Below, piece by piece: positions 36,752-46,208 of a DNA stretch of 64,000 bases. Within the stretch, counting starts at the first letter, position 1. Each line of letters starts with the position of its first letter. Both the position numbers and the translations under genes were made by a program. This stretch comes from JAWKWH01 sp963669285. GTDB lineage: Bacteria; Pseudomonadota; Alphaproteobacteria; Rhizobiales; Rhizobiaceae. A model generated the notes under the pieces. That model was given only the letters and a program-made list of their open reading frames with translations. It was not told the origin of the DNA and ran no database searches. The stretch is from NCBI GenBank assembly GCA_963669285.2, contig CAXXSI010000028.1, positions 1 to 64,000 on the forward strand. The letters are read 5' to 3'.

Positions 36752-37233
36752 GTGACGCTGTCGAAAAACCGGACAATCCGGTTCGTCAGGCCAACAAGCG
36801 GGGCGCGGCGCGCCTTGCCGCTGTTCAGGCGCTCTATCAGATGGACGTTGCCGGCAGTGGTCTTTTGGAGATTGCCGCCGAATACGAGGCCCACCGGCTT
36901 GGCAAGGAAATTGACGGATCGCAGTACCGTGCCGCCGATGCTCAGTGGTTCCGCGCCATCCTGTCGGGAGTGGTGGAAAACCAGACGAAGATCGACCCGA
37001 TCGTCAAACAGTCGCTGATCGAGGGATGGCCGTTGTCGAGGCTCGATTCGACACTGCGGGCGATTCTGCGTTCAGGCACCTATGAACTCATGCATCGTCG
37101 CGACGTTCCTGTCGCGGTGATCGTCAACGAATATGTCGATATCGCGCGCGCGTTTTACGAGGACGAGGAGCCGAAATTGGTCAATGCGGTTCTCGACCGT
37201 GTGGCCAAGCGTGTGCGGGACGACAGCAAGTGA
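36748..37233 (+). CDS. nusB: transcription antitermination factor NusB
   Basis: A 161-residue helical protein starting at GTG 36748, overlapping ribH. NKRGAARLAAVQALYQMDVAG is the RNA-binding N-terminal helix, and the C-terminal VIVNEYVDIARAFYEDEEPKLVNAVLDRVAK is diagnostic. NusB with NusE binds boxA RNA in rRNA operons. Its last bases overlap the MFS gene start (GTGA). Confidence 0.95.
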   Translation: MSDAVEKPDNPVRQANKRGAARLAAVQALYQMDVAGSGLLEIAAEYEAHRLGKEIDGSQYRAADAQWFRAILSGVVENQTKIDPIVKQSLIEGWPLSRLDSTLRAILRSGTYELMHRRDVPVAVIVNEYVDIARAFYEDEEPKLVNAVLDRVAKRVRDDSK

Positions 37234-38432
37234 CAACCGACATCTACCGCGAATCGCGGCGGACCGCACTGATCTTGTCGGCAAGTCAGGCTATCGTTGG
37301 CTCGGCTGCGCCGGTGGCGATATCAATGGGCGGGCTTGCCGGGTTCTATCTCCTGGGCGCAGACAAATCGCTCGCGACAGCTCCGGTAACCGGCTTCAAC
37401 GTCGGAACGGCGCTTGGCGCATTGCCAGCGGCTGCGCTGATGCGCTGGGCAGGTCGCCGATATGGCTTCATGTCGGGTGCCGGGGTGACCGCACTTGGCG
37501 GCGCGGTGGCGGCGATCGCCCTGTTCAATCATAGTTTCTGGCTGTTTGCCCTCGGGCTGTTGTTCATTGGCAGCGGCAATTCCTTTGTGCAGCAATATCG
37601 CTTTGCAGCCGCCGACAACGCGCCGCCTGCGTTTAAAGCCAAGGCTATTTCATGGGTGCTGGGTGGCGGCGTTTTTGCCGCTGTCATCGGCCCGCAAACC
37701 GTTATTTTCACGCGCGAGGCGTTCGCGCCGGTCATGTTCGCCGGTTCGTTTGCTGCCGTCATTGGTCTGGCCGCCGTCGGCGCGCTGGTCCTGTCGTTCC
37801 TTCGCCTTCCCAAGGATTCGGTGTCCACCACATTGGATACCGACGAGCCGGCGCGAACGCTTGGCCAGATCGTCCGCCAACCGCGTTTTACCGCGGCTCT
37901 CATTTGTGCTGTCGGTTCCTACACGCTGATGGCGTTTGTGATGACCGGCGCGCCGCTGGCGATGGTCGGGTGCGGCTTCACGCCGGACGAGGCGACACTG
38001 GGTATTTCCTGGCACGTGATGGCGATGTTTGCGCCGAGTTTCTTTACCGGGCGCCTGATTGCCCGGTTTGGCAAGGAGAAGATCGTTGCTGTGGGTCTGT
38101 TCCTGTTGATCGCATGCGCGATCGTCGCATTGTCGGGCATCGCGCTGTGGCAGTTCTGGACCTCGCTGATATTGCTTGGCGTGGGCTGGAATTTCGGATT
38201 CATCGGTTCAACTGCCATCGTTACCGAGTGTTACCGGCCATCGGAAAAGAACAAAGTGCAGGGATTTCATGATTTCCTGCTGTTTGGCTTGGTGGCATTC
38301 GCTTCTTTGATGTCGGGCCAGGTCTACAACGCCTGGGGCTGGGACATGCTCAACTGGATTGTCTTCCCGGTCACATTGATTTGCCTCGCCGCACTGGCGA
38401 TTTTGGCATTGCGCGCCCGCAAATCAGCCTGA
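37230..38432 (+). CDS. MFS transporter
   Basis: A 400-residue, twelve-segment major facilitator protein starting at GTG 37230 and overlapping nusB. Between segments 2 and 3 there is MRWAGRRYGFMSGAGV, the loop motif of the family, and a Pro/Asp-containing long central loop (RLPKDSVSTTLDTDEPARTL). It resembles YfkF-like exporters of unknown substrate that follow nusB in related genomes. It is the last gene before the IS110 insertion. Confidence 0.88.
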   Translation: MTTDIYRESRRTALILSASQAIVGSAAPVAISMGGLAGFYLLGADKSLATAPVTGFNVGTALGALPAAALMRWAGRRYGFMSGAGVTALGGAVAAIALFNHSFWLFALGLLFIGSGNSFVQQYRFAAADNAPPAFKAKAISWVLGGGVFAAVIGPQTVIFTREAFAPVMFAGSFAAVIGLAAVGALVLSFLRLPKDSVSTTLDTDEPARTLGQIVRQPRFTAALICAVGSYTLMAFVMTGAPLAMVGCGFTPDEATLGISWHVMAMFAPSFFTGRLIARFGKEKIVAVGLFLLIACAIVALSGIALWQFWTSLILLGVGWNFGFIGSTAIVTECYRPSEKNKVQGFHDFLLFGLVAFASLMSGQVYNAWGWDMLNWIVFPVTLICLAALAILALRARKSA

Positions 38433-38703
38433 CATTTTCAAATAGCGTCAGCTTCTCTAATTGGGCGTTAGGGTCAAGCTCGTTTTCCTTGGTTGTTTGG
38501 GATCATTGTCGCTCATCCGGGTCACGCTTCTCTTCGCAGTCTTGTTGATGCCACGAGGGACACCGCTGCACGCATGTGTCGGATTGGCAGTGGGGAGCCT
38601 TGCTTTGAGACGCGCTTCTCGTTGCGCAGCAGACATTTTCGGCTTTGCCCACGAACCTCGTCCGGTGAGGACTATCCCATTCAGATTGGTGTTGGTCGTC
38701 AGA
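38433..38703. other. gene-free stretch left of the IS110 transposase
   Basis: Two overlapping rightward frames pass through here and into the transposase region, but neither has a good start site or familiar protein character. A hint of lost coding is ATRDTAARMCRIGSG followed by SSGEDYPIQIGVGRQI in one frame, which I cannot place in a family. It may include a short IS110 end plus remains of a gene; the exact IS border was not found. Confidence 0.3.
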
Positions 38704-39738
38704 TCATGCCATGCCCTCCACCTTTTCTGAACGGAACTCCGTGCCGTCGGCCCACATACGGTGAAGCAGGACGGCCAGTTTACGAGCCACTGCGACTACG
38801 GCGCGGCGACGTCCTTTTTTGCGCATAAGGCGCATACCCCAAGACTTGATCTGCGACCCGGCCATTGTTCGCATGAGCAAGGCATTGGCGGCAGCGTAGA
38901 GCGTCGCCCTGACATCTCGATCCCCGGCTTTGGATATCCGGCCAGGGTTGTCGTGCTCACCAGACTGGTATCTTCGAGGCGTCAAGCCAAAGTGGGCAGC
39001 CACGGTGCGAGACCGCTTGAAGCGCGCGGGATCATCGACCGCAGCCTTGAAGGTCAAAGCTGCAATTGGCCCAACACCGGGGACGGTCATCATGCGCATG
39101 CACACCTCATCCCGACTGGCCACGCGTTTGACCCGACGATCGAGTTCCAAAAAGTGCTGATACAAAACCAGCCGGGCGTCGAGCAGCGGCAGCATGGCAT
39201 GAGCCAGAACCTCGTCCATCTCGATCATCGGCCGGACAACACCGTCAAAGCTGCCATGCTTCACCGTTTTGGGCAGCCGTATGCCAAATATCTTCAGCAG
39301 ACCGCGTACTTCGTTGGCCAGGTCAATTGTTTTGCTCAGCAAGGCCTTACGCGTGCTCAGAAGAGCTCTGACGCCATGTGCCTCCCGGCTTTTCATATGG
39401 ACCGGGCTGAACCAACCTGTCCGCAAGATCTGTGCAATTCCACGGGCGTCATTCCGATCCGTCTTATTGCGCATCGCTGACAGCGCGGCACTCACCTGCC
39501 GCGCTTCCATGCAGACAACATCGAAGCCTTCCGCTGTCAAACCGTAGAAAAGATGCTGGCTTAAGGTGCCGGATTCAAAGCCAATGCGCTCGATTAGAAT
39601 GGGAAGTGCGGTCAGATATCCCGCAATCTCCTCAATCTCGCAAGGCAGTTCTCGCTCACACAAGACCTTGCCTTTGTTGTCGACCACGCAAACTGCGCAG
39701 GATCGCAGCGATACATCTAAGCCAGCATAATACTCCAT
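38704..39738 (-). CDS. IS110-family transposase
   Basis: A 344-residue protein beginning MEYYAGLDVSLRSCAV. The RuvC-like DEDD domain shows GLDVS, the glutamate of IGFESGTLS, and the pair in KTDRNDARGIAQIL (about 93-106). The C-terminal transposase_20 domain has VPGVGPIAALTFKAAV and RISKAGDRDVRATLY, whose Ser is the expected nucleophile. It recombines circular IS DNA into targets selected by a bridge RNA made from the non-coding end. It is intact. The IS separates nusB-MFS from hppA, genes often close together in related genomes. Confidence 0.93.
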   Translation of the reverse strand: MEYYAGLDVSLRSCAVCVVDNKGKVLCERELPCEIEEIAGYLTALPILIERIGFESGTLSQHLFYGLTAEGFDVVCMEARQVSAALSAMRNKTDRNDARGIAQILRTGWFSPVHMKSREAHGVRALLSTRKALLSKTIDLANEVRGLLKIFGIRLPKTVKHGSFDGVVRPMIEMDEVLAHAMLPLLDARLVLYQHFLELDRRVKRVASRDEVCMRMMTVPGVGPIAALTFKAAVDDPARFKRSRTVAAHFGLTPRRYQSGEHDNPGRISKAGDRDVRATLYAAANALLMRTMAGSQIKSWGMRLMRKKGRRRAVVAVARKLAVLLHRMWADGTEFRSEKVEGMA

Positions 39739-39960
39739 TCGAAATCTCCCATGTTCACAGACGTCCTGTGATCCTATCGGGAGCTCAACCTCAGTTCAGG
39801 GTCAGCCCAATTACGCATGCTTTGGGACCATTCGGAGCTGCAGGCATCCAATTGGCAAATAGTAGCAATTCACAACAAAACCTTGACGTTGGCGGGCCGC
39901 ATGCGCATAAGCCGCTGCGATGGCTGTGACGCCGCCAGAAACATGGCGTGATCCAGCAAA
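39739..39960 (-). mobile_element. IS110 upstream non-coding end, candidate bridge-RNA region
   Basis: About 220 bases upstream of the transposase start hold no gene. In the IS110 group this end encodes the bridge RNA with target- and donor-binding loops. Small self-complementary pieces are visible, for example CACAGACGTCCTGTG around 39757-39771. I could not fix the element boundary or the loops by eye, so coordinates are nominal. Confidence 0.4.
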
Positions 39961-39970
39961 TGTCAAATCT

Positions 39971-39994
39971 ATCCGGAGAGGGGACCTTCCGGAT
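39971..39994 (+). promoter_or_regulatory. hairpin in the hppA leader
   Basis: ATCCGGA (39971-39977) pairs exactly with TCCGGAT (39988-39994) around GAGGGGACCT. It ends 23 bases before ATG 40018 and lies just upstream of the GAGGAA ribosome-binding site. It may mark the transcript start, stabilise the mRNA, or be the edge of the IS insertion. Confidence 0.4.
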
Positions 39995-40017
39995 CAATCA
40001 AACCGAGGAAATTGGCA

Positions 40018-42156
40018 ATGACCATGCTTTTCGTCGTCATCGCCTGCGGTCTGCTGTCTGTGCTCTATGCCATTTGGGCGACACAGTCGGTACTCGCAGC
40101 CGATCAGGGCAATGCCCGTATGCAGGAGATCGCCGGCTACATCCGCGAGGGTGCGCAGGCCTATTTGAATAGACAGTACACGACCATCGCCATCGTCGGC
40201 GTTGTCGTGTTTCTGATCGCGTGGTGGCTTTTGTCAGGCATCGCGGCGATCGGCTTTCTGATCGGTGCCGTACTGTCGGGCGCAGCCGGCTATATCGGCA
40301 TGCACATTTCGGTTCGCGCCAATGTCCGCACCGCACAGGCGGCCTCGAATTCATTGGCAAGCGGCCTTGATATCGCTTTCAAAGCCGGCGCGATCACCGG
40401 AATGCTGGTGGCGGGTCTCGCACTGCTCGGCGTATCGATCTACTACTACGTACTGATCGGTCCGATGGGCCTTGATACCGCAAGCCGCGACGTCATCGAC
40501 GCACTTGTGTCTCTGGGCTTCGGTGCTTCGCTTATCTCGATCTTTGCCCGTCTTGGCGGCGGTATCTTCACCAAGGGTGCAGATGTCGGCGGCGATCTGG
40601 TCGGCAAGGTCGAAGCCGGTATTCCCGAGGACGATCCCCGCAATCCGGCCACGATCGCCGACAACGTTGGCGATAATGTCGGCGACTGCGCCGGCATGGC
40701 AGCCGACCTTTTCGAAACTTACGCCGTCACCGTGGTTGCAACGATGGTTCTCGGCGCGATCTTTTTCTCCGGAACCGCCATTCTGGGTACGGTCATGCTC
40801 TACCCGCTGCTGGTTTGTGCTGCGTGCATCGTGACTTCAATCATCGGCACATTCTTCGTCAAACTCGGTGCAAACGGCTCGATCATGGGCGCGCTCTACA
40901 AGGGTTTGATTGTCACTGGCGTTCTTTCGATTTTCGGCCTTGGCGGCGCGACGTCGCTGTCTATCGGTTGGGATTCGATCGGTACCGTCAATGGCATTGA
41001 TGTGACCGGAACCAACCTGTTTATCTGCGGTGTCATCGGCCTGATCGTCACCGGTCTGATTGTCGTCATCACCGAGTACTACACCGGTACCGACAAGCGC
41101 CCGGTCAATTCGATCAGCCAGGCGTCGGTGACCGGTCACGGTACCAACGTGATCCAGGGATTGGCAGTATCGCTTGAGTCGACCGCGCTTCCGGCCATTG
41201 TCATTGTTGGCGGCATCATTGCCACATTCCAGCTCGCCGGCCTGTTCGGCACAGCGATAGCGGTTACCGCCATGCTTGGCCTTGCCGGCATGATCGTCGC
41301 CCTCGACGCCTTCGGACCTGTGACCGACAACGCCGGCGGTATCGCCGAGATGGCCGGTCTGGATCCCGAGGTGCGCAAATCCACCGACGCCCTCGATGCC
41401 GTTGGTAACACCACCAAGGCGGTGACCAAGGGTTATGCAATCGGTTCGGCTGGTCTCGGTGCGCTGGTGTTGTTCGCGGCCTATTCCAACGACCTGATCC
41501 ACTTCGCCGAAAACAGCGAGACATATCCTTACTTCGCCGACATGGGCACGGTTTCGTTCGACCTGTCGAATCCCTATGTTGTCGCAGGACTGATCTTCGG
41601 CGGCCTTATTCCCTATCTCTTCGGCGGTATTGCAATGACCGCCGTCGGGCGCGCCGGTGGCGCGGTTGTGGAAGAAGTGCGCAGGCAGTTCCGCGAAAAG
41701 CCGGGCATCATGGAAGGCAAGGAAAAGCCGGACTATGGCCGCGCAGTGGACATGCTCACCCGTGCCGCGATCAAGGAGATGATTATCCCCTCACTGTTGC
41801 CGGTTCTGGCACCTTTGGTGGTCTACTTCGGCGTGCTGGCGATTTCGGGCTCCAAGGCATCGGCCTTCGCTGCCCTCGGCGCTTCCCTGCTTGGCGTCAT
41901 CGTCAACGGCTTGTTCGTGGCGATCTCGATGACATCTGGTGGTGGTGCCTGGGACAACGCCAAGAAGTCGTTCGAGGATGGCTTTACCGACAAGGACGGA
42001 ATCAAGCATGAAAAGGGCTCCGAGGCCCACAAGGCTTCCGTCACCGGTGACACGGTCGGCGATCCCTACAAGGATACCGCAGGGCCAGCGGTCAATCCGG
42101 CGATCAAGATCACCAATATCGTGGCGCTTCTGCTGCTTGCGGTGCTGGCTCACTAG
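40018..42156 (+). CDS. hppA: K+-independent membrane proton pyrophosphatase
   Basis: A 712-residue protein with about sixteen membrane segments from ATG 40018, after GAGGAA. The substrate motif is GGDLVGKVEAGIPEDDPRNPATIADNVGDNVGDCAGMAADLFE (about 192-235). GNTTKAVTKG carries Lys where K+-dependent enzymes have Ala, so this is the K+-independent proton-pumping class. It couples pyrophosphate hydrolysis to proton export across the inner membrane. Intact, with a strong terminator after it. An IS110 copy sits just upstream and may have altered its promoter. Confidence 0.95.
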   Translation: MTMLFVVIACGLLSVLYAIWATQSVLAADQGNARMQEIAGYIREGAQAYLNRQYTTIAIVGVVVFLIAWWLLSGIAAIGFLIGAVLSGAAGYIGMHISVRANVRTAQAASNSLASGLDIAFKAGAITGMLVAGLALLGVSIYYYVLIGPMGLDTASRDVIDALVSLGFGASLISIFARLGGGIFTKGADVGGDLVGKVEAGIPEDDPRNPATIADNVGDNVGDCAGMAADLFETYAVTVVATMVLGAIFFSGTAILGTVMLYPLLVCAACIVTSIIGTFFVKLGANGSIMGALYKGLIVTGVLSIFGLGGATSLSIGWDSIGTVNGIDVTGTNLFICGVIGLIVTGLIVVITEYYTGTDKRPVNSISQASVTGHGTNVIQGLAVSLESTALPAIVIVGGIIATFQLAGLFGTAIAVTAMLGLAGMIVALDAFGPVTDNAGGIAEMAGLDPEVRKSTDALDAVGNTTKAVTKGYAIGSAGLGALVLFAAYSNDLIHFAENSETYPYFADMGTVSFDLSNPYVVAGLIFGGLIPYLFGGIAMTAVGRAGGAVVEEVRRQFREKPGIMEGKEKPDYGRAVDMLTRAAIKEMIIPSLLPVLAPLVVYFGVLAISGSKASAFAALGASLLGVIVNGLFVAISMTSGGGAWDNAKKSFEDGFTDKDGIKHEKGSEAHKASVTGDTVGDPYKDTAGPAVNPAIKITNIVALLLLAVLAH

Positions 42157-42179
42157 GCCAGACGGAAATAACTAAAACA

Positions 42180-42213
42180 AAACCCGCGGGGAAATTTCCC
42201 GTGGGTTTTTTTG
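42180..42213 (+). terminator. Rho-independent terminator after hppA
   Basis: ACCCGCGGGGAAA pairs with TTTCCCGTGGGT and is followed by seven T. It lies about 25 bases after the hppA stop. Reversed, the A-rich 5' side could also serve the leftward bamE gene ending at 42252. Confidence 0.88.
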
Positions 42214-42251
42214 TCGCCCGTACCAAGACGCGCTCTAGTGCAAAAAACTGT

Positions 42252-42752
42252 TTACGGCCTGCTGAGTGTCGGTGCTTGCCCGCTGCCCAATCCGGACAAT
42301 AGCTGGCCGATGAAATTGTTGTCCTTGCCGCCGGTTGGCGTCGTCTTCGAGAGGAAGTCGAACACCTTGCCGTCCTGAAGACCGTATTGCGCAATGTTGG
42401 TGACACGTTCATCCTCGCCGAAATAAACCGCAAGAATACGCTGGTCGACGATCTTCGCTTTCATGAAAGCTGCTCTTTTCACGCGCTTTTGCGAGATGTA
42501 ATAGAAGGCTTCATTGTCGAATGTCGCGGTCGTCGAGGGCGTTCCAAGCGCCAGCAGCACCTGTTCCCGGCTCGAGCCGACCGGCACCAGATCAAGCGCC
42601 TCCTGGTCGGCGACATAGCCTTGTGTCAGCGTTGTCCGCGGATTGAGTGTTTCAGTGATGTTGCACCCCGACAACATCAGCGGTGCCGCGACCAGCGCCA
42701 ACGGGATCGCCATTTTGGTGTTCAATATGGACTTGCGTACGCCCAATGCCAT
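42252..42752 (-). CDS. bamE: BamE/SmpA-family outer-membrane lipoprotein
   Basis: A lipoprotein of about 166 residues with a lipobox LMLSGC (Cys near residue 29), then TLNPRTTLTQGYVADQEALDLVPVGSSREQVLLALGTPSTT. That stretch is the SmpA/OmlA fold with the xGxTxxxVxxxLGxP-like turn. BamE is an accessory subunit of the BAM complex that inserts outer-membrane proteins. The start at ATG 42752 is a choice; ATG 42716 nearer the signal peptide is also possible. It is divergent from the CBP3-like gene, as usual in this order. Confidence 0.88.
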   Translation of the reverse strand: MALGVRKSILNTKMAIPLALVAAPLMLSGCNITETLNPRTTLTQGYVADQEALDLVPVGSSREQVLLALGTPSTTATFDNEAFYYISQKRVKRAAFMKAKIVDQRILAVYFGEDERVTNIAQYGLQDGKVFDFLSKTTPTGGKDNNFIGQLLSGLGSGQAPTLSRP

Positions 42753-42890
42753 CTCCACATATTTCCGCGTTGCCGAAACTTGCGCCCCGCGGCAAACTCG
42801 GTAAACCAGCTTTGGAGCCGATGCAACCTGAACTTCGGACGCTCTCTCACAACAGGGGATCATACCCGTCGTCATGGAAGGCGAATTTCA

Positions 42891-43439
42891 ATGTTCAAGC
42901 GACTGATTAGCTCCTTTGGTCGCACCAATCGTGCGATAGGGGAAGCCGCTTACAGTGAAATCGTGGCGGCGGCGCGGCAACCGCAATATTATTCCGAAAT
43001 GCAGGTCCCCGACACGCCGCTCGGTCGATTTGAGATGATATCACTGCATATGATCTTGTTTCTGCACCGCCTTCGCGGCGAGCAGGGTGCGGCGGCTGAA
43101 CTGGCGCAGGACGTGACCGATATTTTCTTCACGGAAGTAGACCATTCGCTGCGGGAACTTGGTATCGGCGACATAAGCGTTCCAAAACGAATGAAGAAAC
43201 TGGCCAAAATGTTCTACGGACGTGCAGAATCCTATGGTGAAGCCTTGGACGAGAATGCCCGCGAGGCACTCGCAGCCGCTCTGGCGCGCAATATCCGGCC
43301 CGAAACGGACGACTGGGAACAAGCGCCCGACCTGGCCGACCAAGTGCTGGCGCTTCGCGATCGCCTCGCCGACCAGGAAACCGGCGCGATACTGCAGGGC
43401 CGAACGGGACTGGGCAGCGACGAAGGTGTTTCGAAATGA
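42891..43439 (+). CDS. ubiquinol-cytochrome c chaperone (CBP3-like)
   Basis: A 182-residue protein from ATG 42891. LGRFEMISLHMILFLHRLRGE and DVTDIFFTEVDHSLRELGIGDISVPKRMKKLAKMFYGR form the conserved core of the CBP3/UPC_chap family, needed for assembly of cytochrome b into the bc1 complex. The larger frame opening at 42387 is antisense to bamE and not used. Its stop overlaps the DUF177 start. Confidence 0.92.
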   Translation: MFKRLISSFGRTNRAIGEAAYSEIVAAARQPQYYSEMQVPDTPLGRFEMISLHMILFLHRLRGEQGAAAELAQDVTDIFFTEVDHSLRELGIGDISVPKRMKKLAKMFYGRAESYGEALDENAREALAAALARNIRPETDDWEQAPDLADQVLALRDRLADQETGAILQGRTGLGSDEGVSK

Positions 43440-43999
43440 CCGGCGAAGCGATCGGACAGCAGCAAATATGCCCGATTTCCCATCAGGTGGATATCCGCAC
43501 GATCCCCAATGCAGGCATACAGGTGGTTCTTGCCGCCGATGAGGATCAGCGCCGTGCACTTGCCGAGGCCCACGGACTGCAGCGTGTTCTCTCCTTCGAT
43601 GCGGATCTTTTGTTGAAAGCCTGGCGTCGCGATGGCGTCAGATTAACCGGGACGGTCGAAGCTGTCGTGGTGCAACAATGCGTCGTCACCTTGGAGCCGA
43701 TTGAAACGAAAGTCGCCGAAACCATCGAATTGCTGATGGTCGCTGAGGAGAACAATCGGAGTTTCGGGCCGGAAAGCGCAACGGAAATCGTTGTCAATGC
43801 GGACGGTCCTGACGAACCGGACACGTTTTCAGGCGGCAATCTGGATGTCGGCGCGATCGCAGAGGAGTTCTTCGCCTTGGCGCTTGACCCATATCCGCGC
43901 AGCGAAGGTGTCGAATTCGAAACCGGACCCAGCGGGGAAACAATAGAAGAAACACCATCCCCTTTTGCCAAATTGGCGTCGCTTAAGAACCACGAGTAA
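43436..43999 (+). CDS. DUF177 (YceD-like) protein
   Basis: A 187-residue acidic protein overlapping the chaperone gene (ATGA). The core VVVQQCVVTLEPIETKVAETIELLM and the C-terminal EEFFALALDPYPRSEGVEF are DUF177 signatures. Relatives bind 23S rRNA or affect its stability, and are usually next to rpmF or plsX. Here plsX follows directly and rpmF is absent. Confidence 0.9.
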   Translation: MTGEAIGQQQICPISHQVDIRTIPNAGIQVVLAADEDQRRALAEAHGLQRVLSFDADLLLKAWRRDGVRLTGTVEAVVVQQCVVTLEPIETKVAETIELLMVAEENNRSFGPESATEIVVNADGPDEPDTFSGGNLDVGAIAEEFFALALDPYPRSEGVEFETGPSGETIEETPSPFAKLASLKNHE

Positions 44000-44119
44000 T
44001 CCGCAAACACACAAATTGTCGGGATAGTTGCCCGAATTCGGTTGTGCCTGTCTGGAAAACCGCTATTTTTCGCCGACTTTGCTCTGGCACTCCACGAGGG
44101 AAGACTTGGTAGGCCAATC

Positions 44120-45181
44120 GTGATCAAAATTGCGGTAGATGCGATGGGCGGTGACAACGGCCCGGAGGTGATCGTGCCCGGCATTCTCAAGGTGCTCGAG
44201 CGCCGCGATGACGTACAATTCCTGCTGTTCGGGCAGGAGGACGTCGTTCAGCCTGTTCTGGAGCGGTTTCCCAGGGTTCGCGATTCATCCAGTTTCATTC
44301 ATTGCGACGTGGCTGTGCGTATGGATGACAAGCCAAGCCAGGCGCTTCGCCATGGTCGCAAGGTTTCCTCCATGTGGAAGGCGATTGATGCGGTCAAGCA
44401 GGGTGAGGCTGATTTCTGTGTTTCCGCGGGCAACACCGGCGCATTGATGGCCATGTCCAAGTTTTGCCTGCGTATGATGCACGGAATAGAACGACCTGCC
44501 ATAGCGGCGATTTGGCCGACGCTGCGGGCTGAAAGCGTGGTTCTCGATGTCGGCGCGACGATCGGCGCCGGCGCCCGCCAATTGGTTGATTTCGCCATAT
44601 TGGGTGCGGCCATGGCGCGCGTGCTGTTCGAGGTGGACCGGCCAACGGTCGGACTTCTCAACGTCGGTGTCGAGGAGATCAAGGGCCAGGAAGAGGTCAA
44701 GGAAGCCGGCGCCATGTTGCGTGCCGCCAATCTGGCTTCCATGCAATATGAGGGATTCGTCGAAGGAGACGATATCGGCAAGGGAACCGTTGATGTCGTC
44801 GTGACCGAGGGATTCTCCGGCAACATCGCGCTGAAGACGGCTGAGGGCACGGCCAAGCAGATTGGCGAGTATCTGCGGGCGGCAATGAGCCGAACGCTGC
44901 TGGCGAAGATCGGCTACTTCTTCGCCCAGAACGCCTTTCGCCGGTTGCGCGAGCGAATGGATGTGCGCAAAGCCAATGGCGGTGTGTTTTTGGGGATGAA
45001 CGGCATCGTCGTCAAAAGTCACGGTGGTACCGATGATGAGGGTTTTGCCGCCGCAATCGAACTTGGATATGACATGGTCCGCAACGAGCTTCTCGCGAAG
45101 ATCAGGGCCGATCTGGAGATTTTTGGCGCGTTGCCGGAGTCAGTGGGGGTTTCGTCCGATACTGCGGTGCCGGGGAACTAG
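44120..45181 (+). CDS. plsX: phosphate acyltransferase PlsX
   Basis: A 353-residue protein; GTG 44120 gives the standard start IKIAVDAMGGDNGPEV. Other motifs: CVSAGNTGALMAMSKF, VLDVGATIGAGARQLVDFA, VVVTEGFSGNIALKTAEG. It transfers acyl groups from acyl-ACP to phosphate, feeding phospholipid synthesis. It is followed by fabH about 55 bases on, the common plsX-fabH pair. Confidence 0.94.
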   Translation: MIKIAVDAMGGDNGPEVIVPGILKVLERRDDVQFLLFGQEDVVQPVLERFPRVRDSSSFIHCDVAVRMDDKPSQALRHGRKVSSMWKAIDAVKQGEADFCVSAGNTGALMAMSKFCLRMMHGIERPAIAAIWPTLRAESVVLDVGATIGAGARQLVDFAILGAAMARVLFEVDRPTVGLLNVGVEEIKGQEEVKEAGAMLRAANLASMQYEGFVEGDDIGKGTVDVVVTEGFSGNIALKTAEGTAKQIGEYLRAAMSRTLLAKIGYFFAQNAFRRLRERMDVRKANGGVFLGMNGIVVKSHGGTDDEGFAAAIELGYDMVRNELLAKIRADLEIFGALPESVGVSSDTAVPGN

Positions 45182-45236
45182 ACCCCCAAAACACCAATTC
45201 GGACCCATTGTGACGGCGCGGAAGGGGTTAGCACGG

Positions 45237-46208
45237 GTGATCAGATCAATTGTTAGGGGCGTCGGCTCCTCGTTGCCACGGCGCTCCGTCGCCAATAGCG
45301 AGCTTGAGGGTATCGTCGAAACGTCCGACGCCTGGATCATCCAGCGCACGGGTATCAAAAGCCGCTACATCGCCTCCGAGGACGAGACCACCGCGTCACT
45401 TGGCGAAGCCGCTGCTCGAAAGGCGCTTGAAGACGCCGGACTGACGCCGGCGGACATCGATACGATCATCGTTGCCACATCGACACCTGACAACACGTTT
45501 CCGGCGACCGCGGTCGATATCCAGCATCGCCTTGGAATGACCCACGGCTTTGCCTTCGACATGCAGGCGGTGTGCACGGGATTCGTCTACGCCATGGCAA
45601 CGGCTGACCTGCACATACGAGGCGGTGTTGCCCGGCGTGTTCTCGTCATCGGCAGCGAGACCTTTTCGCGCATTCTGGATTGGACCGACCGTTCGACCTG
45701 CGTGCTTTTCGGCGACGGGGCCGGAGCGGTGGTTCTGGAGGCCGGCGACGGCAGTGGAACCGTGGCCGATCGGGGTATCCTGGCGTCGAGCTTGCGGTCG
45801 GATGGCACCCATAAGGAAAAGCTGTATGTGGACGGGGGACCGTCTTCCACCCAATCGGTCGGCCATTTGCGAATGGAGGGCCGGGAAGTATTCAAACATG
45901 CCGTTGGCATGATCACCGATGTGGTCGAAGATGTATTCGCCAAGGCCGGGGTGCCGATCTCTGAACTCGACTGGTTCGTGCCCCACCAGGCCAACAAGCG
46001 CATTATCGACGCCTCGGCCAGGAAAATGGGCATACCGGAAGAAAAAGTCGTGATCACCGTCGACCGGCACGGCAACACGTCGGCTGCCTCGGTTCCGCTG
46101 GCGCTGACCACCGCGGTGCGCGACGGTCGCATCAAGAGTGGCGATCTGGTTTTGCTGGAGGCGATGGGCGGCGGGTTCACCTGGGGAGCGGTTCTTCTTC
46201 GCTGGTAG
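45237..46208 (+). CDS. fabH: beta-ketoacyl-ACP synthase III
   Basis: A 323-residue condensing enzyme from GTG 45237, giving VIRSIVRGVGSSLP. C113 in MQAVCTGFVYAM is the nucleophile; the His is in VPHQANKRIID and the Asn in RHGNTSAASVPLAL. It starts fatty-acid synthesis from acetyl-CoA and malonyl-ACP. GTG 45210 in frame is an alternative start. The run continues with ihfA. Confidence 0.95.
   Translation: MIRSIVRGVGSSLPRRSVANSELEGIVETSDAWIIQRTGIKSRYIASEDETTASLGEAAARKALEDAGLTPADIDTIIVATSTPDNTFPATAVDIQHRLGMTHGFAFDMQAVCTGFVYAMATADLHIRGGVARRVLVIGSETFSRILDWTDRSTCVLFGDGAGAVVLEAGDGSGTVADRGILASSLRSDGTHKEKLYVDGGPSSTQSVGHLRMEGREVFKHAVGMITDVVEDVFAKAGVPISELDWFVPHQANKRIIDASARKMGIPEEKVVITVDRHGNTSAASVPLALTTAVRDGRIKSGDLVLLEAMGGGFTWGAVLLRW

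Noticed and set aside
38461..38730. Rightward frame of 89 codons left of IS110
   Set aside because: No ribosome-binding site and no recognised motif; overlaps the transposase end.
42225..42240. GACGCGCTCTAG as another family A end
   Set aside because: Too short and divergent, with no matching arm nearby.
42387..42890. N-terminal extension of the CBP3-like frame
   Set aside because: It is antisense to bamE and the conserved protein starts at ATG 42891.
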